A DNA stretch of 64,000 nt from Paenibacillus sp. D2_2 (GCF_031199965.1 NZ_CP133605.1:2388501-2452500); one strand, 5' to 3'. Positions 1 through 9,910 are shown, numbered from the stretch's first letter. The notes: generated by a model from the sequence alone, not told the origin. Program-made: numbers and translations.

Positions 1-708
1 ATCGGTTGTCGGGGATTGTGAATGGCATAGATGCGGAGCTGTATAACCCGTTTACGGATGGGGAGATATATGCTAAGTATTACAACAGTCTGTTCAAAAA
101 GAGGCAGAATAAGCTGGCGCTGCAGAAGGAACTGGGACTTCCTGAAGCAACATCGATACCCCTGATCGGCATGGTAACGCGGCTGGTTGAGCCGAAGGGC
201 CTCGACTTGATGACACGTATACTGGATGAATGGCTATGGCAGGACGATGTACAGTTCGTATTGCTCGGTACAGGAGATAAGAGTTATGAGGATTGGTTCA
301 GGGAAGCGGCGCAGCGCCATCCACAGAAGCTATCGGTACAAATTTTGTTCAGCGACAGATTGTCACGCCGCATTTATGCTGGCAGCGATCTATTCCTTAT
401 GCCTTCGCGCTTTGAACCTTGTGGCATTAGCCAATTGCTGGCCTTACGTTACGGGAGTATTCCTGTCGTCCGTGAGACGGGGGGCTAAACGATACGGTGC
501 ATTCCTATAACGGAAATACAGGTGAGGGGAACGGATTTACTTTTCACGATTTCAATGCGCATGATCTGTTAAATACCTTACGAAGAGCTGTATCCTTCTA
601 TAAACAGCCAGAAATCTGGGAGAGTATTGTCAAGAATGCGATGACCGGGACTATAGTTGGCTGCAATCGGCAAAACAGTATAGTGATATTTATGCAAGGC
701 TTAAGTGA
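1..708 (+). CDS. glgA: Glycogen synthase, C-terminal part (two frame slips)
   Basis: ADP-glucose-dependent glycogen synthase (GT5 family), extending chain ends in cytoplasmic glycogen synthesis. The gene enters from the left edge, so only the C-terminal GT-B half is visible. Seen: GIVNGID, the nucleotide-sugar loop [13 protein letters not shown], and [12 protein letters not shown] followed by VVRETGG, all typical of GlgA. The frame breaks at the six-G run at 480-485; one more G restores [19 protein letters not shown] second missing base near 649 is needed to read [20 protein letters not shown], ending at TGA 706-708. Both slips are -1 and the protein is conserved beyond them, so I read a normal gene with sequence errors. 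It converges on the amylase gene and shares its terminator. Confidence 0.88.
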
Positions 709-716
709 GTATAAAT

Positions 717-778
717 AAAAGCCGGGCTGGTATAATCCATTTGGATGGATTGATCTACCAGATTTCCGGCTTTTTTTG
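717..778. terminator. Bidirectional terminator between glgA and amylase
   Basis: AAAAGCCGG and CCGGCTTTTTTT pair across a nested inner stem (CTGGTA/TACCAG and AATCCA/TGGATT). The A-run on one side and T-run on the other fit both convergent genes. Confidence 0.85.
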
Positions 779-779
779 T

Positions 780-2524
780 TCATATGATATGGCGATACAG
801 AATGCGGAAGCCATAGGGATCCAAATTGAGGTTCATCAGACCTGATTCAGGAGCAACTCTAACGCCAGATAATGCATCTTGCCAATCGCTTGTCTGAATC
901 GGATGCGATAATACACAAGCTTTATCCGTATTATTCATCCAGACCATAAAATGCATCTTCTGATCCATACGCTCATATATAATGCAGGGATTACCTCTAT
1001 TGGCCTGAAGGAAGCGGAAGCGCCCTTGCCTCAGTACGGTATGCTCCTTGCGCAGCGCGATCATCATTTTATAGAAGTCAAGCAGCTCGCGGTCCTGCTT
1101 GTTCGAATCCCACTCCATACATTTGCGGCAGTCAGGGTCAGCGTTCCCCGTTAATCCGATCTCGTCGCCATAGAAGATGCATGGTGTACCGATATAGGTG
1201 AAAAGGAAGACGACGCATAGCTTAAGCTTTCTTTTGTCGCCACCGACTCGGGTTAACAGCCGTGGCGTATCATGCGTACAGAGCATGTTGAAGATCACTT
1301 CATTCGTCTGCTGAGGATAACGCATAATGAGTGAGCCCATCTCGTTCGAGAAGTTGTAGCCATCCATTCCACCACAGAAAAATTCGAGCACCTTATCAGC
1401 GAAGGGATAGTTCATGACAGAATCGAATTGATCGCCAAGCAGCCAGTTCAATGAATCGCTCCATACTTCCCCGATAATGTATGCCTCCGGGCTCACTTTC
1501 TTCACGACGTTACGAAAATCACGCCAGAAATGATGATCGATTTCGTTGGCAACATCGAGCCTCCATCCATCCAGCTTAATTTCCCGTATCCAATATTCAG
1601 CTACACCTAGCAAATACTCCTTCACTTCGGGGTTGGCTGTATTAAATTTAGGCATATTCCCGTAGAAACCGAAGGTATCATAGGTCGGGACTCCATCTTT
1701 GATCTTCAATGGGAACTCATTGATATGGAACCAATCTGCATATTTAGAGTCTTGACCATGCTTCAGTACATCTTGGAACGGTGGGAATTGTTCTCCACAA
1801 TGATTGAAGACTGCATCGAGTACGACGCGAATACCACGCTCGTGACAGGCTTCGGTGACCTTCCTCAGCAGATCGTTATCGCCGAAATGAGGGTCCACTT
1901 GACGATAATCTGTCGTATCGTACTTATGATAAGACGGCGAAGTAAATAAGGGTGTGAAGTAAATGGCGTTAATCCCTAGATCGGCGAGATGATTCAGATG
2001 TTCCAGCACCCCTTGTAAATCACCACCGAAGTAATTATCGAATTTCGGAGGGTTTCCCCAGTTCTCTACTGGATTTGGGTCATTACTTGGATTCCCATTA
2101 GCGAATCGCTCTGGCATGATCTGATAAAAGACTGCTTCTTTGGCCCATTCCGGTACCTTGAATACATCGATCTCGTGAATATAAGAGAACTCGAAGCATT
2201 CCCCGGTGGGGAAGGGGGCTCATGCTGTAGTCCTGAATCAAGCAAATAAATTGTCTCTGATCCGGCAACGAGCTTAAAGGCATAGGACAAGCGCCTGTAG
2301 CGAGGGCGTACAGCGATCTCCCAGTAGTCGAACATACGATCATGGGCGGCCTTCTCCATCGAGTACTCCTGATAAGTACCAGCCCAGTTATATTTATCAC
2401 CAGTCATAATAACCACCTGTTCGAGGTCATCACGCTTCGTTCTGATTCGTAGATGAATCGTCGAATTATCGTAGGCATAGGCCCATTTGTCTCTTGGAAC
2501 ATGATATAGAGCTTCCAGCAGCAT
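780..2524 (-). CDS. Neopullulanase / cyclomaltodextrinase-type alpha-amylase (frame slip)
   Basis: GH13 enzyme hydrolysing cyclodextrins, pullulan or maltodextrins; no signal peptide, so probably cytoplasmic. About 581 residues once the frame is joined, the usual length for the GH13_20 group. The N-terminal ~120 residues form the CBM34-like domain typical of these enzymes. Catalytic regions are intact: GWRLDVANE (nucleophile Asp, about residue 325), IIGEVW (acid Glu, about 355) and THDTPRL (transition-state Asp, about 420). The frame breaks at the four-C run at 2201-2204 (one C missing); with it the sequence reads PPG-ECFEFSYIHEIDVFKV and on into YQIMPERF. Convergence with glgA links it to storage or imported glucan metabolism. 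Confidence 0.87.
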
Positions 2525-2866
2525 AAAGATTCAACTCCTCTCTAATATTATGTCCAAGCTCCTAGGAATTGAATAAAAGATTAATTACAAATTAAACAGA
2601 CTAATAAATATTCACCATCGTTTTAACGCGACACAGTGTTGGAATGTGAATATATATACATAGAAAACACTTTTATAGAATAATATGGATATTCTAAAGT
2701 GATATTGCTAACAATTACAGCAGATATTTATTAACCACAGACTAATTAGCACGAAGAATCTGTGAATAAATGATGAAGGATTACATTTTACCTTTGCATA
2801 TATATGCATTGTGCTTTATAATTGGTCAAGTAATTAAAAGAAAGTACAAGTTAGGAGAGAGAGAAA
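2525..2866 (+). promoter_or_regulatory. AT-rich control region upstream of the amino-acid ABC transporter
   Basis: This 342-bp gap holds no gene. It carries a likely sigma-A promoter, TTGCAT (2794-2799) and TATAAT (2817-2822) with 17-bp spacing. The -35 box lies inside the perfect 14-bp palindrome TGCATATATATGCA (2795-2808), which resembles an ArgR/AhrC ARG box. Its position over the -35 element would suit repression by arginine; the factor is inferred. Confidence 0.5.
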
Positions 2867-3685
2867 ATGAAAAAGTGGGGAACATTAGTTATAGCTCTAT
2901 TGATGGTAACCAGCTTGCTTGCCGCATGCGGACAAAATAAAAACAATGGTAGTAGTTCACAAGGGGCTGGGAGCAATGCCGGTAATTCTGGCAAGAAGGT
3001 AATAACGCTCGGTACTAGTGCAGACTTCGCTCCATATGAATTCCACATTAAGAATGACCAAGGACAGGATGAAATCGTCGGTTTCGACATTGAAATTGCT
3101 AAGGAGATTGCCAAGGATATGGGCGCTGAGCTGCAAATCAAGGATTTGCAATTCGATTCTTTGATGAATGAATTGAACAGCGGACGGATTGATTTCGCCA
3201 TTTCCGGTTTGAGTCCAACGCCTGAACGTCAGAAGGAAGTAGATATGTCGAAGATTTACTTCACGACCGAGCAGGCTATTGTGACTCGTACTGGTGAAGA
3301 AGGTAACTACAAGACGATGGACACGCTGGTAGGCAAGAAGATTGGCGTACAGAAAGGTTCGATTCAAGAGGATATCGCTAAGACGATCAAGGATGCCAAG
3401 ATTACGGCTTTGGCTAAGACTCAGGACATCATGATGCAATTGAAAACCGGACGGGTTGATGCTGCGATTATCGAAGGCCCTGTAGCTAAAGCGTATATTA
3501 GCAACATCGAAGGCTTGACGATCTCTGAAGCACAGCCTGCCGTAGAGGATGACGGATATATTGTTGCTGTGAAGAAAGGGAATACAGAGTTTCTTGATAA
3601 GGTTAACACTACTTTGACTCGGTTAATGGAAGATGGAAGTATCGATAAGTTTATTCAAGCGGCTAGTGATTTGGCTGTGAAATAA
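2867..3685 (+). CDS. Polar amino-acid ABC transporter, substrate-binding lipoprotein
   Basis: Extracellular lipoprotein of the SBP_bac_3 family that delivers an amino acid to the permease encoded downstream. 272 aa. The signal peptide ends in the lipobox LLAAC (Cys about 21), followed by an Asn/Ser/Gly-rich tether and the two-lobe binding fold (from about residue 45: VITLGTSADFAPYEF, VGFDIEIAKEIAKDMG, DFAISGLSPTPERQKEVDMS). Closest in type to arginine (ArtP/YqiX) or cystine binders of Bacillus; the ligand cannot be fixed from sequence alone. Strong RBS AGGAGAGAGAG. A repeat element separates it from the permease gene. Confidence 0.88.
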   Translation: MKKWGTLVIALLMVTSLLAACGQNKNNGSSSQGAGSNAGNSGKKVITLGTSADFAPYEFHIKNDQGQDEIVGFDIEIAKEIAKDMGAELQIKDLQFDSLMNELNSGRIDFAISGLSPTPERQKEVDMSKIYFTTEQAIVTRTGEEGNYKTMDTLVGKKIGVQKGSIQEDIAKTIKDAKITALAKTQDIMMQLKTGRVDAAIIEGPVAKAYISNIEGLTISEAQPAVEDDGYIVAVKKGNTEFLDKVNTTLTRLMEDGSIDKFIQAASDLAVK

Positions 3686-3699
3686 ACATTGTACCTTTT

Positions 3700-3876
3700 A
3701 GAGGTTGTTCAAAAAGTCCGCTTTTGATCACGAAGTGATTCAAGAAGTAACTCGGCATCGAATCTTGAATTCACCCGGGCCTTCCGGTGCTCACGTACCA
3801 ACTACGTACGCTTCGCTCCTCAGACCCTAGCTTCATCCAACCTTCTCGGTGCTGAAAATCGGACTTTTTGAACTCG
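3700..3876 (-). repeat. Repeat family 1, copy R1 (medium form, inverted)
   Basis: About 177 bp with inverted ends (GTTCAAAAAGTCCG at left, CGGACTTTTTGAAC at right). Internal blocks such as CCAACCTTCTCGGTGCTGAA and ACGTACGCTTCGCTCCTCAG match the reverse complement of copy R2 at 14676. It lies between the binding-protein and permease genes of one transporter operon. Confidence 0.85.
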
Positions 3877-3972
3877 CAGTTTAAGGAATTGCTCTAGAAA
3901 ATAGCGGAGAAGCTTCGCTATTTTCTGCTTTTATGCAAGTTTTCTGATGAATTTGGGAGGAATGATCTGGTT

Positions 3973-4635
3973 ATGAAGTTTTTTACGATGTTTTGGGATT
4001 ACCGCGATTACTTCTTCACCGGTGTGCAGTATACGCTCTTGCTAGCAGCGATCGGTGTTGTTTGCGGCTTTATTCTTGGGCTTGTTGTCGCGTTGGCGCG
4101 GATGTCGCCCTTGAAAATCGTCCGTTTCATCGGCCATGCTTGGGTAGAGTTTCTGCGTGGTACGCCGATGATGGTGCAATTATTAATTATACATTATGGT
4201 TTCTCGCAATTATTCGGTGTTAACTTTACTCCGATTCAATCGGGTGCGATTACATTGTCAATCAATAGCTCGGCTTATTTGGCGGAAATCTTCCGCGCAG
4301 GTATTCAAGGTGTAGACCGTGGACAAGGGGAAGCGGCGCGTTCGCTAGGGATGTCACAGGGGATGTCGCTACGCTTCATCATTATTCCACAGGCGATCAA
4401 ATCGGTGCTTCCAGCGATCGGCAATGAGTTCATTACGATTATCAAAGAGTCCTCTATTGTTTCTATTATCGGTGTGACCGAGCTGATCTTCCAATCTGGC
4501 TCTGTCGTCGGCATTACGTATAACGGGATGACTCCGTATCTGATCGTCGCAGTGATTTACTTTATACTGACATTCACACTATCACGGATTTTAGGTGTGT
4601 TCGAAAGGAAGTTGAAGGCCAGTGATAACCGTTAA
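3973..4635 (+). CDS. Amino-acid ABC transporter permease
   Basis: Membrane channel subunit of the HisM/GlnP family, partner of the binding protein at 2867 and the ATPase at 4622. 220 aa with about five membrane helices. The EAA cytoplasmic loop ([20 protein letters not shown]) contacts the ATPase. [14 protein letters not shown] is typical of the amino-acid subfamily. RBS GGGAGG lies upstream of ATG 3973. Its last 14 bases overlap the ATPase gene, implying translational coupling. Confidence 0.9.
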   Translation: MKFFTMFWDYRDYFFTGVQYTLLLAAIGVVCGFILGLVVALARMSPLKIVRFIGHAWVEFLRGTPMMVQLLIIHYGFSQLFGVNFTPIQSGAITLSINSSAYLAEIFRAGIQGVDRGQGEAARSLGMSQGMSLRFIIIPQAIKSVLPAIGNEFITIIKESSIVSIIGVTELIFQSGSVVGITYNGMTPYLIVAVIYFILTFTLSRILGVFERKLKASDNR

Positions 4636-5344
4636 AAATTTGCATAAAAAGTTTGGACATCTTCATATTTTAAAAGGAATTGACCTTGAGATTTCTCAAG
4701 GAGAGGTTGTCGTTGTGATCGGCCCAAGCGGATCTGGAAAAAGTACATTCCTTCGCTGTCTTAATTTACTGGAGACTCCATCTGAAGGTGAGATTCTGTT
4801 CGAAGGCGAATCGATCACTGCACGTGGGCATAATATCAATGTGACGAGGCAGAAGATGGGGATGGTGTTCCAGCAGTTCAATCTGTTCCCGCATAAGACG
4901 GTTCTCGACAATATTACGTTAGCTCCTATTCGCGTGAAGAAGTTGGACAAGAACAAGGCGGAGGCGATTGCGATAGACCTTCTTCAGACGGTCGGTCTGC
5001 AGGATAAGCGGGACGCGTATCCTTCGCAATTGTCCGGGGGGCAGAAGCAGCGGATTGCGATCGCTAGAGCGCTGGCGATGGAGCCACATGTGATGCTGTT
5101 CGATGAACCGACCTCGGCGCTGGACCCGAGATGGTCGGCGAGGTGCTCGAATGTCATGAAGAAGCTCGCTGACAAAGGTATGACGATGGTCATCGTTACG
5201 CATGAAATGGGCTTTGCCCGTGAGGTTGGTGATCGTATCATCTTCATGGACCAAGGAATGGTACTGGAGCAGGGCACGCCTCAGGAGGTATTCGGTGCAA
5301 CTAAAGAGCAGCGGACAAAGGAATTCCTGAGTAAAGTACTGTAA
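4622..5344 (+). CDS. Amino-acid ABC transporter ATP-binding protein (scrambled patch after Walker B)
   Basis: ATPase of the polar amino-acid transporter, 240 aa, GTG start overlapping the permease end. Walker [10 protein letters not shown] (34-42), Q-loop VFQQFNLFP, signature LSGGQKQR, Walker [14 protein letters not shown] and switch His in VTHEMG are all present. Right after the D-loop the protein reads RWSARCS where the family has EMVGEVL. A base missing near 5128 and a base added near 5148-5152 restore [17 protein letters not shown] exactly. The gene is therefore probably normal, and the reading frame hides two compensating sequence errors. Confidence 0.9.
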   Translation: MITVKNLHKKFGHLHILKGIDLEISQGEVVVVIGPSGSGKSTFLRCLNLLETPSEGEILFEGESITARGHNINVTRQKMGMVFQQFNLFPHKTVLDNITLAPIRVKKLDKNKAEAIAIDLLQTVGLQDKRDAYPSQLSGGQKQRIAIARALAMEPHVMLFDEPTSALDPRWSARCSNVMKKLADKGMTMVIVTHEMGFAREVGDRIIFMDQGMVLEQGTPQEVFGATKEQRTKEFLSKVL

Positions 5345-5372
5345 AATCTGGTCTTATCATATTAACTTGTTT

Positions 5373-5407
5373 AACACCGCACGCTGCTTCAGCGCGCGGT
5401 GTTTTTT
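5373..5407 (+). terminator. Terminator of the amino-acid transporter operon
   Basis: AACACCGC...GCGGTGTT stem with inner CGCTG/CAGCG pairing, followed by TTTTTT. Confidence 0.88.
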
Positions 5408-5522
5408 GTGTGAAGATATCTCGTTCTTTTTTTTCATCTACTGTAGATAGCCGAGACAAGCTTTCCAATCAGTAGGGGATATAGTATGATAACCATATAA
5501 TGGGAAAGGTAGGGGGTTAATA

Positions 5523-6016
5523 GTGAAACAGCTAATTATCGGAGACGTCATGCATGAGCTGGTCTCTACACGTCGTATTCTGGCTTGCTTGCCTGAGGAA
5601 CATATGACATGGAAGCCCCACGTGAAATCTATGACATTAGGCGGGCTTGCTACCCATATGATCAACCTGCTTAACTGGCAGGTAGCGATTTTTCTTTACC
5701 CAGAATTCGATCTATCAACCGTGCCGAATCGGCGGAAGCCTTGACCAGACGTGAAGACCTATTGGAAGAATTCGATGCGAATGTTACCAAGCTTGAACAG
5801 CTATTAGATAAATGTGATGAGAGTATGCTAGGGGAGGAATGGACGCTGCGCAGCGGCGACCATATTATCCTGCGCCAACCGCGGGCGAGCGCGCTCCGTA
5901 CCTTCGGATTAAGCCATATGATCCACCACCGTGCACAGCTTGGAGTGTATTTACGTCTGCTCGATATCCCAGTGCCGGGATTGTATGGCCCTACAGCCGA
6001 CGAGGAAGGCAAATAA
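5523..6016 (+). CDS. DinB-like four-helix protein (frame slip)
   Basis: Member of the DinB/YfiT-like putative metalloenzyme group; members are often thiol-dependent transferases, but the reaction here is unknown. About 165 aa after joining. The usual metal-binding His pattern is visible: His in GLATHMINL and two in GLSHMIHHRAQLGVYLR. The frame breaks near 5724-5730; one missing base joins STVPN to SAEALTRREDLLEEF. The joined length matches the family, so this is one gene. GTG start at 5523, RBS GGTAGGGGG; a strong terminator follows, so it is a single-gene unit. Confidence 0.8.
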
Positions 6017-6030
6017 CCTAAACCTAACCG

Positions 6031-6081
6031 AACAGTCGAAGAGCATCAGCATGATCGCTGGTGCTTTTCGACTGTTTTTTT
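6031..6081 (+). terminator. Terminator after the DinB-like gene
   Basis: AACAGTCGAAGAGCATCAGC pairs with GCTGGTGCTTTTCGACTGTT, followed by a T-run. Confidence 0.88.
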
Positions 6082-6256
6082 CTGACTCTTCATTTCTTAG
6101 AACTCGTACATATCAGGGAAATAATGTTAGTTATTTGAATGGAGAGGCCATATTTTTGTCATTAATTTATATTAAAAATTTCGCGTCCTATCAAGCTTTG
6201 TACGAAAATGGTAACAATTACAATAGCTATTGGTTACAAAGTTGTGATATATTCAT

Positions 6257-6450
6257 TTACGCCGAAACTTACTAGATTAAGTACGGGGGACGATTTTTAC
6301 GAAGGACGATTTGGAATCTAGTGATTACGAATTGGCTTTCTTGGGGTGAAGCGTGGCTGGGAAAGTAACAAAATCTTAATCTATTGTTACTATCTCTCGC
6401 GTAGGGAACTTCCTTTTCCCGAATCCGACAACTAACTCCGCAGGCGCACT
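6257..6450 (+). promoter_or_regulatory. Cyclic di-AMP (ydaO/yuaA-type) riboswitch
   Basis: Conserved blocks of the ydaO-yuaA class occur in order: ACGCCGAAAC (6259), GATTAAGTACGGGGGAC (6275), CTTGGGGTGAAGCG (6341), GCGTAGGGAACTTCC (6400), CCCGAATCCGACAACTAAC (6417) and GCAGGCGCA (6440). The ACGCC near the 5' end can pair with GGCG at the 3' end as P1. The next gene encodes a LysM-3D wall protein, a classic target; c-di-AMP binding usually turns such genes off. Confidence 0.9.
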
Positions 6451-6467
6451 AAAAGGAGGACAACAAC

Positions 6468-7157
6468 ATGAAGAAACAACATACATGGACAATCAAACGT
6501 ATTATGGGGACGGCGATTATTACCGCTGGATTATTTGGAGCAATGCAAACTGTTCCTGCGCTGGCTGACTCGTTACATACAGCGAAGGATGGAGATACTT
6601 TCTATACACTGTCGAAGCAGTATGGAGTGCCGATGGACAAACTGATCTCAGCGAATCCTACGGTGAAGGCCACGAATATTTATGATGGCCTTAGCATCAC
6701 CATTCCCGACAATAATAATAACACAACTGCTGCTCCGGAAGTGAAGGCTGAATCCACGGACAACGCAGTAATGCTGCCCACTCTGAACGTATTTTCTGAT
6801 CAGAAGGTGGTAGAGGCTTGGGGCAAGAGCTTCAATTACTCCAAGACCATTAATGTCAAAGCATCAGCATATTCCTCGGCTGCAAGTGAGAATGGCGGAT
6901 ATGGAGCGGTAGATTATTATGGTAACCCACTTAAGCTTGGAACAATCGCAGTGGACCCGAAAGTAATTCCTCTCGGTACTAAGGTACTTGTAACCGGACA
7001 TGATCATGCAGGTCTTCCAAAGAATGCATTTGTAGCGACAGCTACCGATATTGGGGGAGCGATTAAGGGCAATCGGATTGATATTTTCATCCCGGGAAGC
7101 AAGTCATTTGTGAATCAATTTGGTTATCAAGATGTTAAGTTATTTGTACTGAAATAG
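6468..7157 (+). CDS. Secreted LysM plus 3D-domain cell-wall protein
   Basis: 229 aa. Signal peptide at 1-33 (basic start, hydrophobic core, cleavage near PALADS); one LysM peptidoglycan-binding repeat (about 35-80, from LHTAKDGDTFYTLSKQYGVP); a low-complexity linker; and a C-terminal 3D domain (about 125-229) with the diagnostic Asp positions in AVDP, ATDIGG and NRIDIF. 3D domains resemble lytic transglycosylases of the MltA/YocH/Rpf type, so a peptidoglycan-remodelling role outside the cell is likely. RBS AAAGGAGG at 6451. The upstream c-di-AMP riboswitch ties wall turnover to osmotic or potassium signalling. Confidence 0.9.
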   Translation: MKKQHTWTIKRIMGTAIITAGLFGAMQTVPALADSLHTAKDGDTFYTLSKQYGVPMDKLISANPTVKATNIYDGLSITIPDNNNNTTAAPEVKAESTDNAVMLPTLNVFSDQKVVEAWGKSFNYSKTINVKASAYSSAASENGGYGAVDYYGNPLKLGTIAVDPKVIPLGTKVLVTGHDHAGLPKNAFVATATDIGGAIKGNRIDIFIPGSKSFVNQFGYQDVKLFVLK

Positions 7158-7182
7158 TAGATTAATAGAAAATTTAGATTAT

Positions 7183-7226
7183 AGAGCCGAACCGGACAAT
7201 TAAACTCCGATTCGGCTCTATTTCTA
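7183..7226. terminator. Bidirectional terminator
   Basis: AGAGCCGAA and TTCGGCTCT pair between two convergent genes. A T-rich tail follows on the plus strand. Confidence 0.75.
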
Positions 7227-7228
7227 AA

Positions 7229-8029
7229 TTAAAATTTATTTTTTTCGGTTTGTAGCATATCGGCTACATTTACGAATTGATACCCTTTGGATTTAAGCTC
7301 TTCAATAATCTCGGGAAGAGCTTGTATCGTTCCGCTCAAGTTGGAGCCCGAGCCGCCGCCTGCATGCTGTAGCACGATCGATCCTGGACCAACCGTCCTT
7401 AGAACATTCTGCTTGACCTTCTCTTTACTGAGCCCCTTCCAATCGAGAGAATCGACATTCCAATTCACAACTCTATAGTTATGCCGCTTCGCCCAGCGGA
7501 TCTGCGCTTCATTAATATCGCCGTATGGAGGTCGAATCAGCTTTGGACGATAGCCGGTGATATTCTGAATCACCTTTTCGGTTCGCAGTATTTCTGACTG
7601 AAATTCCTGCATTGAGTGCTTCTTGAATTGATTGTGGGTATAAGAGTGGTTACCAATAATGTGACCATCTCTATGGATCTGACGTACAAGATCAGGATGT
7701 TTCTTGGCTCTGCTGCCAACGACGAAAAAGGTAGCTTTAACTCCTTCACGCTTCAGTATTTTCAACACTTGCGGCGTGAAGCGGGGATCGGGTACATCGT
7801 CAAACGTGAGGGCCACCTGTTTCACCCGTGGGCCGCGAAATACGAAGGTCTCAGAATATTTACGTTGTAGCTCGGCTAGATTAAGCGGTTTTGCGTTGGT
7901 CTCGGCGGATGTAGGTGCCGTGTCCTCCGTACCCGGTGACGACCGTTTGGCCTCAATGCTCCCAGAGCTCGGGAACAGCATGAGCAGGATGGTAAGGACG
8001 ATCATCCAGTGTTTGAGTTTTGCGGACAT
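7229..8029 (-). CDS. Polysaccharide deacetylase (NodB domain), secreted
   Basis: CE4 family deacetylase of peptidoglycan or chitin-like polymers, exported or membrane-anchored through an N-terminal hydrophobic segment (about 8-24). I choose ATG 8029 because a GAGAAGAGG RBS sits just upstream; an earlier ATG at 8059 would add ten residues. NodB motifs in order: TFDDVPD (catalytic base and metal Asp), HSYTHNQF (metal His pair), RPPYGD, DSLDWKG and IVLQHAGG. The region between residues 20 and 55 is a polar linker. Monocistronic, convergent with the 3D-domain gene. Confidence 0.9.
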   Translation of the reverse strand: MSAKLKHWMIVLTILLMLFPSSGSIEAKRSSPGTEDTAPTSAETNAKPLNLAELQRKYSETFVFRGPRVKQVALTFDDVPDPRFTPQVLKILKREGVKATFFVVGSRAKKHPDLVRQIHRDGHIIGNHSYTHNQFKKHSMQEFQSEILRTEKVIQNITGYRPKLIRPPYGDINEAQIRWAKRHNYRVVNWNVDSLDWKGLSKEKVKQNVLRTVGPGSIVLQHAGGGSGSNLSGTIQALPEIIEELKSKGYQFVNVADMLQTEKNKF

Positions 8030-8231
8030 AGCATTACCTCTTCTCCAAAATAATGTCATGATTTGGTATGCCCATAATCATCGGAAAATATGATGAAATG
8101 ATTTATTTTCAAGGTAAGCGCTTCACTTAGATGTCATGGGTAATAGAGTGACGTTTGTCACAGACTGACTAGTGAAAAAAATTGCATCTTTATATGAAGT
8201 GTATAAAAATCAAGCAGGCGTTTATAAGTAT

Positions 8232-8268
8232 GTGTTCAAAAGTGGAATTTTTGAACACCTTCTATAAG
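8232..8268 (+). repeat. Repeat family 1, hairpin-only form S1
   Basis: GTGTTCAAAAGTGG-AATTTTTGAACAC followed by CTTCTATAAG. It consists of the two inverted ends of family 1 with no interior and sits directly upstream of the pyrK RBS. The tail matches the CCTCTAAAG end of the other copies. Confidence 0.65.
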
Positions 8269-8285
8269 AAAGGGGACTGAACAAA

Positions 8286-8981
8286 TTGACGGAAGTTATA
8301 TCCAATGAGGAAGTAGCACCAGGAGTTTTTCGTCTGGCTGTTACCGGTCAATTCACCGGGAAGATGGGCCAGTTCTACATGATTCGGGCATGGGACAATT
8401 ATCCGCTGCTGTCCAGGCCGCTGAGTATTTTCGATATCACGCCTGAACGGATTGAATTTCTTTATTTAGTCGTCGGTGAGGGAACAGCTATATTCTCACA
8501 TTTAAAGCAAGGGGATCAAGTGAAGCTTGAGGGCCCATTCGGAAACGGTTTTACCACTCCGGAAGGAAAGACGGCTTTTGTTGGCGGGGGAATCGGGATT
8601 GCCCCGTTTTATTATGCCCTGCGCCAAGTTCCGAATGCCGATGTGTATCTTGGTTTTAGCCGCGAACCTTACGTGGTGGAAGAATTCCGCGCAGCATCAG
8701 CCGGTCAGACACATGTCAATGTGGGCGGCGTCATACTGGATGACCTTGATTTCGATGACTATGACACGATTATTGCCTGCGGACCACATCCGATGCTGCA
8801 CGCCGTGCAGCGCAAGCAGCAAGCATCAGCTGGTCGTGCAAAAGTATATGTATCGCTCGAAAACCGGATGGCTTGCGGGATTGGAGCTTGTCTAGTATGC
8901 AGTGTGAAATGTAAAGACAAACGGAAAAAGGCATGTATAGATGGTCCTGTATTTCCAGTAGAGGAGGTCATATTCGAATGA
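8286..8981 (+). CDS. pyrK: Dihydroorotate dehydrogenase B, electron-transfer subunit
   Basis: FAD and [2Fe-2S] subunit passing electrons from dihydroorotate (via PyrD FMN) to NAD+ in pyrimidine synthesis. 231 aa, TTG start with AAGGGG RBS. FAD-binding RPLSIFD (about 44-50), NAD-binding [13 protein letters not shown], and a C-terminal cluster of Cys ([11 protein letters not shown], then a Cys before IDGPVF) for the iron-sulphur centre. The loop before the last Cys is shorter than in B. subtilis PyrK and has an extra Cys (VKCK). It ends four bases into pyrD (ATGA overlap). The other pyr genes are not nearby. Confidence 0.93.
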   Translation: MTEVISNEEVAPGVFRLAVTGQFTGKMGQFYMIRAWDNYPLLSRPLSIFDITPERIEFLYLVVGEGTAIFSHLKQGDQVKLEGPFGNGFTTPEGKTAFVGGGIGIAPFYYALRQVPNADVYLGFSREPYVVEEFRAASAGQTHVNVGGVILDDLDFDDYDTIIACGPHPMLHAVQRKQQASAGRAKVYVSLENRMACGIGACLVCSVKCKDKRKKACIDGPVFPVEEVIFE

Positions 8982-9910
8982 TTGATTTATCCTGTTCTTT
9001 CGGCAAGCTAACTTTTAAGAATCCCATCGTCATGGCCTCTGGTACTTTCGGATTTGGACAGGAATACGGAGCTTTCTATGATGTAAATCGTCTTGGGGGA
9101 ATTTCCGGAAAGGGGCTGACCCTACAGCCGAAGGCTGGAAATGACGGAATAAGAGTCTATGAGACACCGTCTGGATTATTGAACAGCGTTGGTCTGGAAA
9201 ATCCGGGAGTTGAAGCCTTCTTGCGTGAGGAGTGTCCTCGCTGGGAGCAGCTGGATCTCATCCGCATTGTGAATCTGGGCGGGAACACAATCCAGGACTA
9301 TGTGGAGGGGGCTAAGTTGATCGAGACGGATGCAAAGAGAAGGTTACTTGAAGGCAATCCGGCTGTCGATATGATTGAGCTGAACATCTCCTGTCCTAAC
9401 GTCAAAGCGGGCGGGATGGCTTACGGCATCCAGACGGAGACGGCACGAGAAGTCGTCAGAAAGGTACGTGCCGCAACTTCGCTGCCGCTTGTCATCAAAT
9501 TGTCCCCAAATGCGGAGGATATCGTCGGTATGGCGGTCATGTGCGAGGAAGAAGGAGCAGATGGAGTATCGCTCGTGAATACTTTCTCCGCGATGAAGAT
9601 CGATATATACAAGCGCCGGAGCGTGTTCAACAATCTCTATGCAGGCCTGTCTGGTCCAGCGATCAAGCCGATCGCTCTACGCATGGTGCATCAGGTCAGC
9701 AAGGCTGTATCGATTCCGGTGATGGGTATGGGCGGAATTTGCAGCGGAACGGATATTATCGAATTCATCATGGCCGGCGCTGCAGTTACGCAGATTGGCA
9801 CCTATAACTTCACGAATCTTCGTGCCGGAGTAGATCTGCTTCAGCAAATAGAACAATTTATGCTCGCCGAGAATATTTCCACCTTGGACGAAATCCGTGG
9901 CATCCTATAA
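8978..9910 (+). CDS. pyrD: Dihydroorotate dehydrogenase B, catalytic subunit
   Basis: FMN-dependent oxidation of dihydroorotate to orotate in the cytoplasm, acting as a complex with PyrK. 310 aa from ATG 8978, which follows GAGGAGG and overlaps the pyrK stop; a longer in-frame start inside pyrK is unlikely. Motifs: [13 protein letters not shown] (FMN), [20 protein letters not shown], and [10 protein letters not shown] with the catalytic Cys that marks class 1B enzymes. The C-terminal phosphate-binding region reads [20 protein letters not shown]. Complete and undamaged. Confidence 0.95.
   Translation: MIDLSCSFGKLTFKNPIVMASGTFGFGQEYGAFYDVNRLGGISGKGLTLQPKAGNDGIRVYETPSGLLNSVGLENPGVEAFLREECPRWEQLDLIRIVNLGGNTIQDYVEGAKLIETDAKRRLLEGNPAVDMIELNISCPNVKAGGMAYGIQTETAREVVRKVRAATSLPLVIKLSPNAEDIVGMAVMCEEEGADGVSLVNTFSAMKIDIYKRRSVFNNLYAGLSGPAIKPIALRMVHQVSKAVSIPVMGMGGICSGTDIIEFIMAGAAVTQIGTYNFTNLRAGVDLLQQIEQFMLAENISTLDEIRGIL

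Noticed and set aside
6..718. glgA as two separate genes or a pseudogene
   Set aside because: Family sequence continues exactly across each single-base slip, matching the error pattern seen window-wide.
2957..3439. Long antisense frames opposite the transporter genes
   Set aside because: Mirror effects of codon bias in real genes; no RBS or family match.
8111..8124. cre-like GGTAAGCGCTTCAC between deacetylase and pyrK
   Set aside because: Lacks the conserved TG start and is not placed for either gene.
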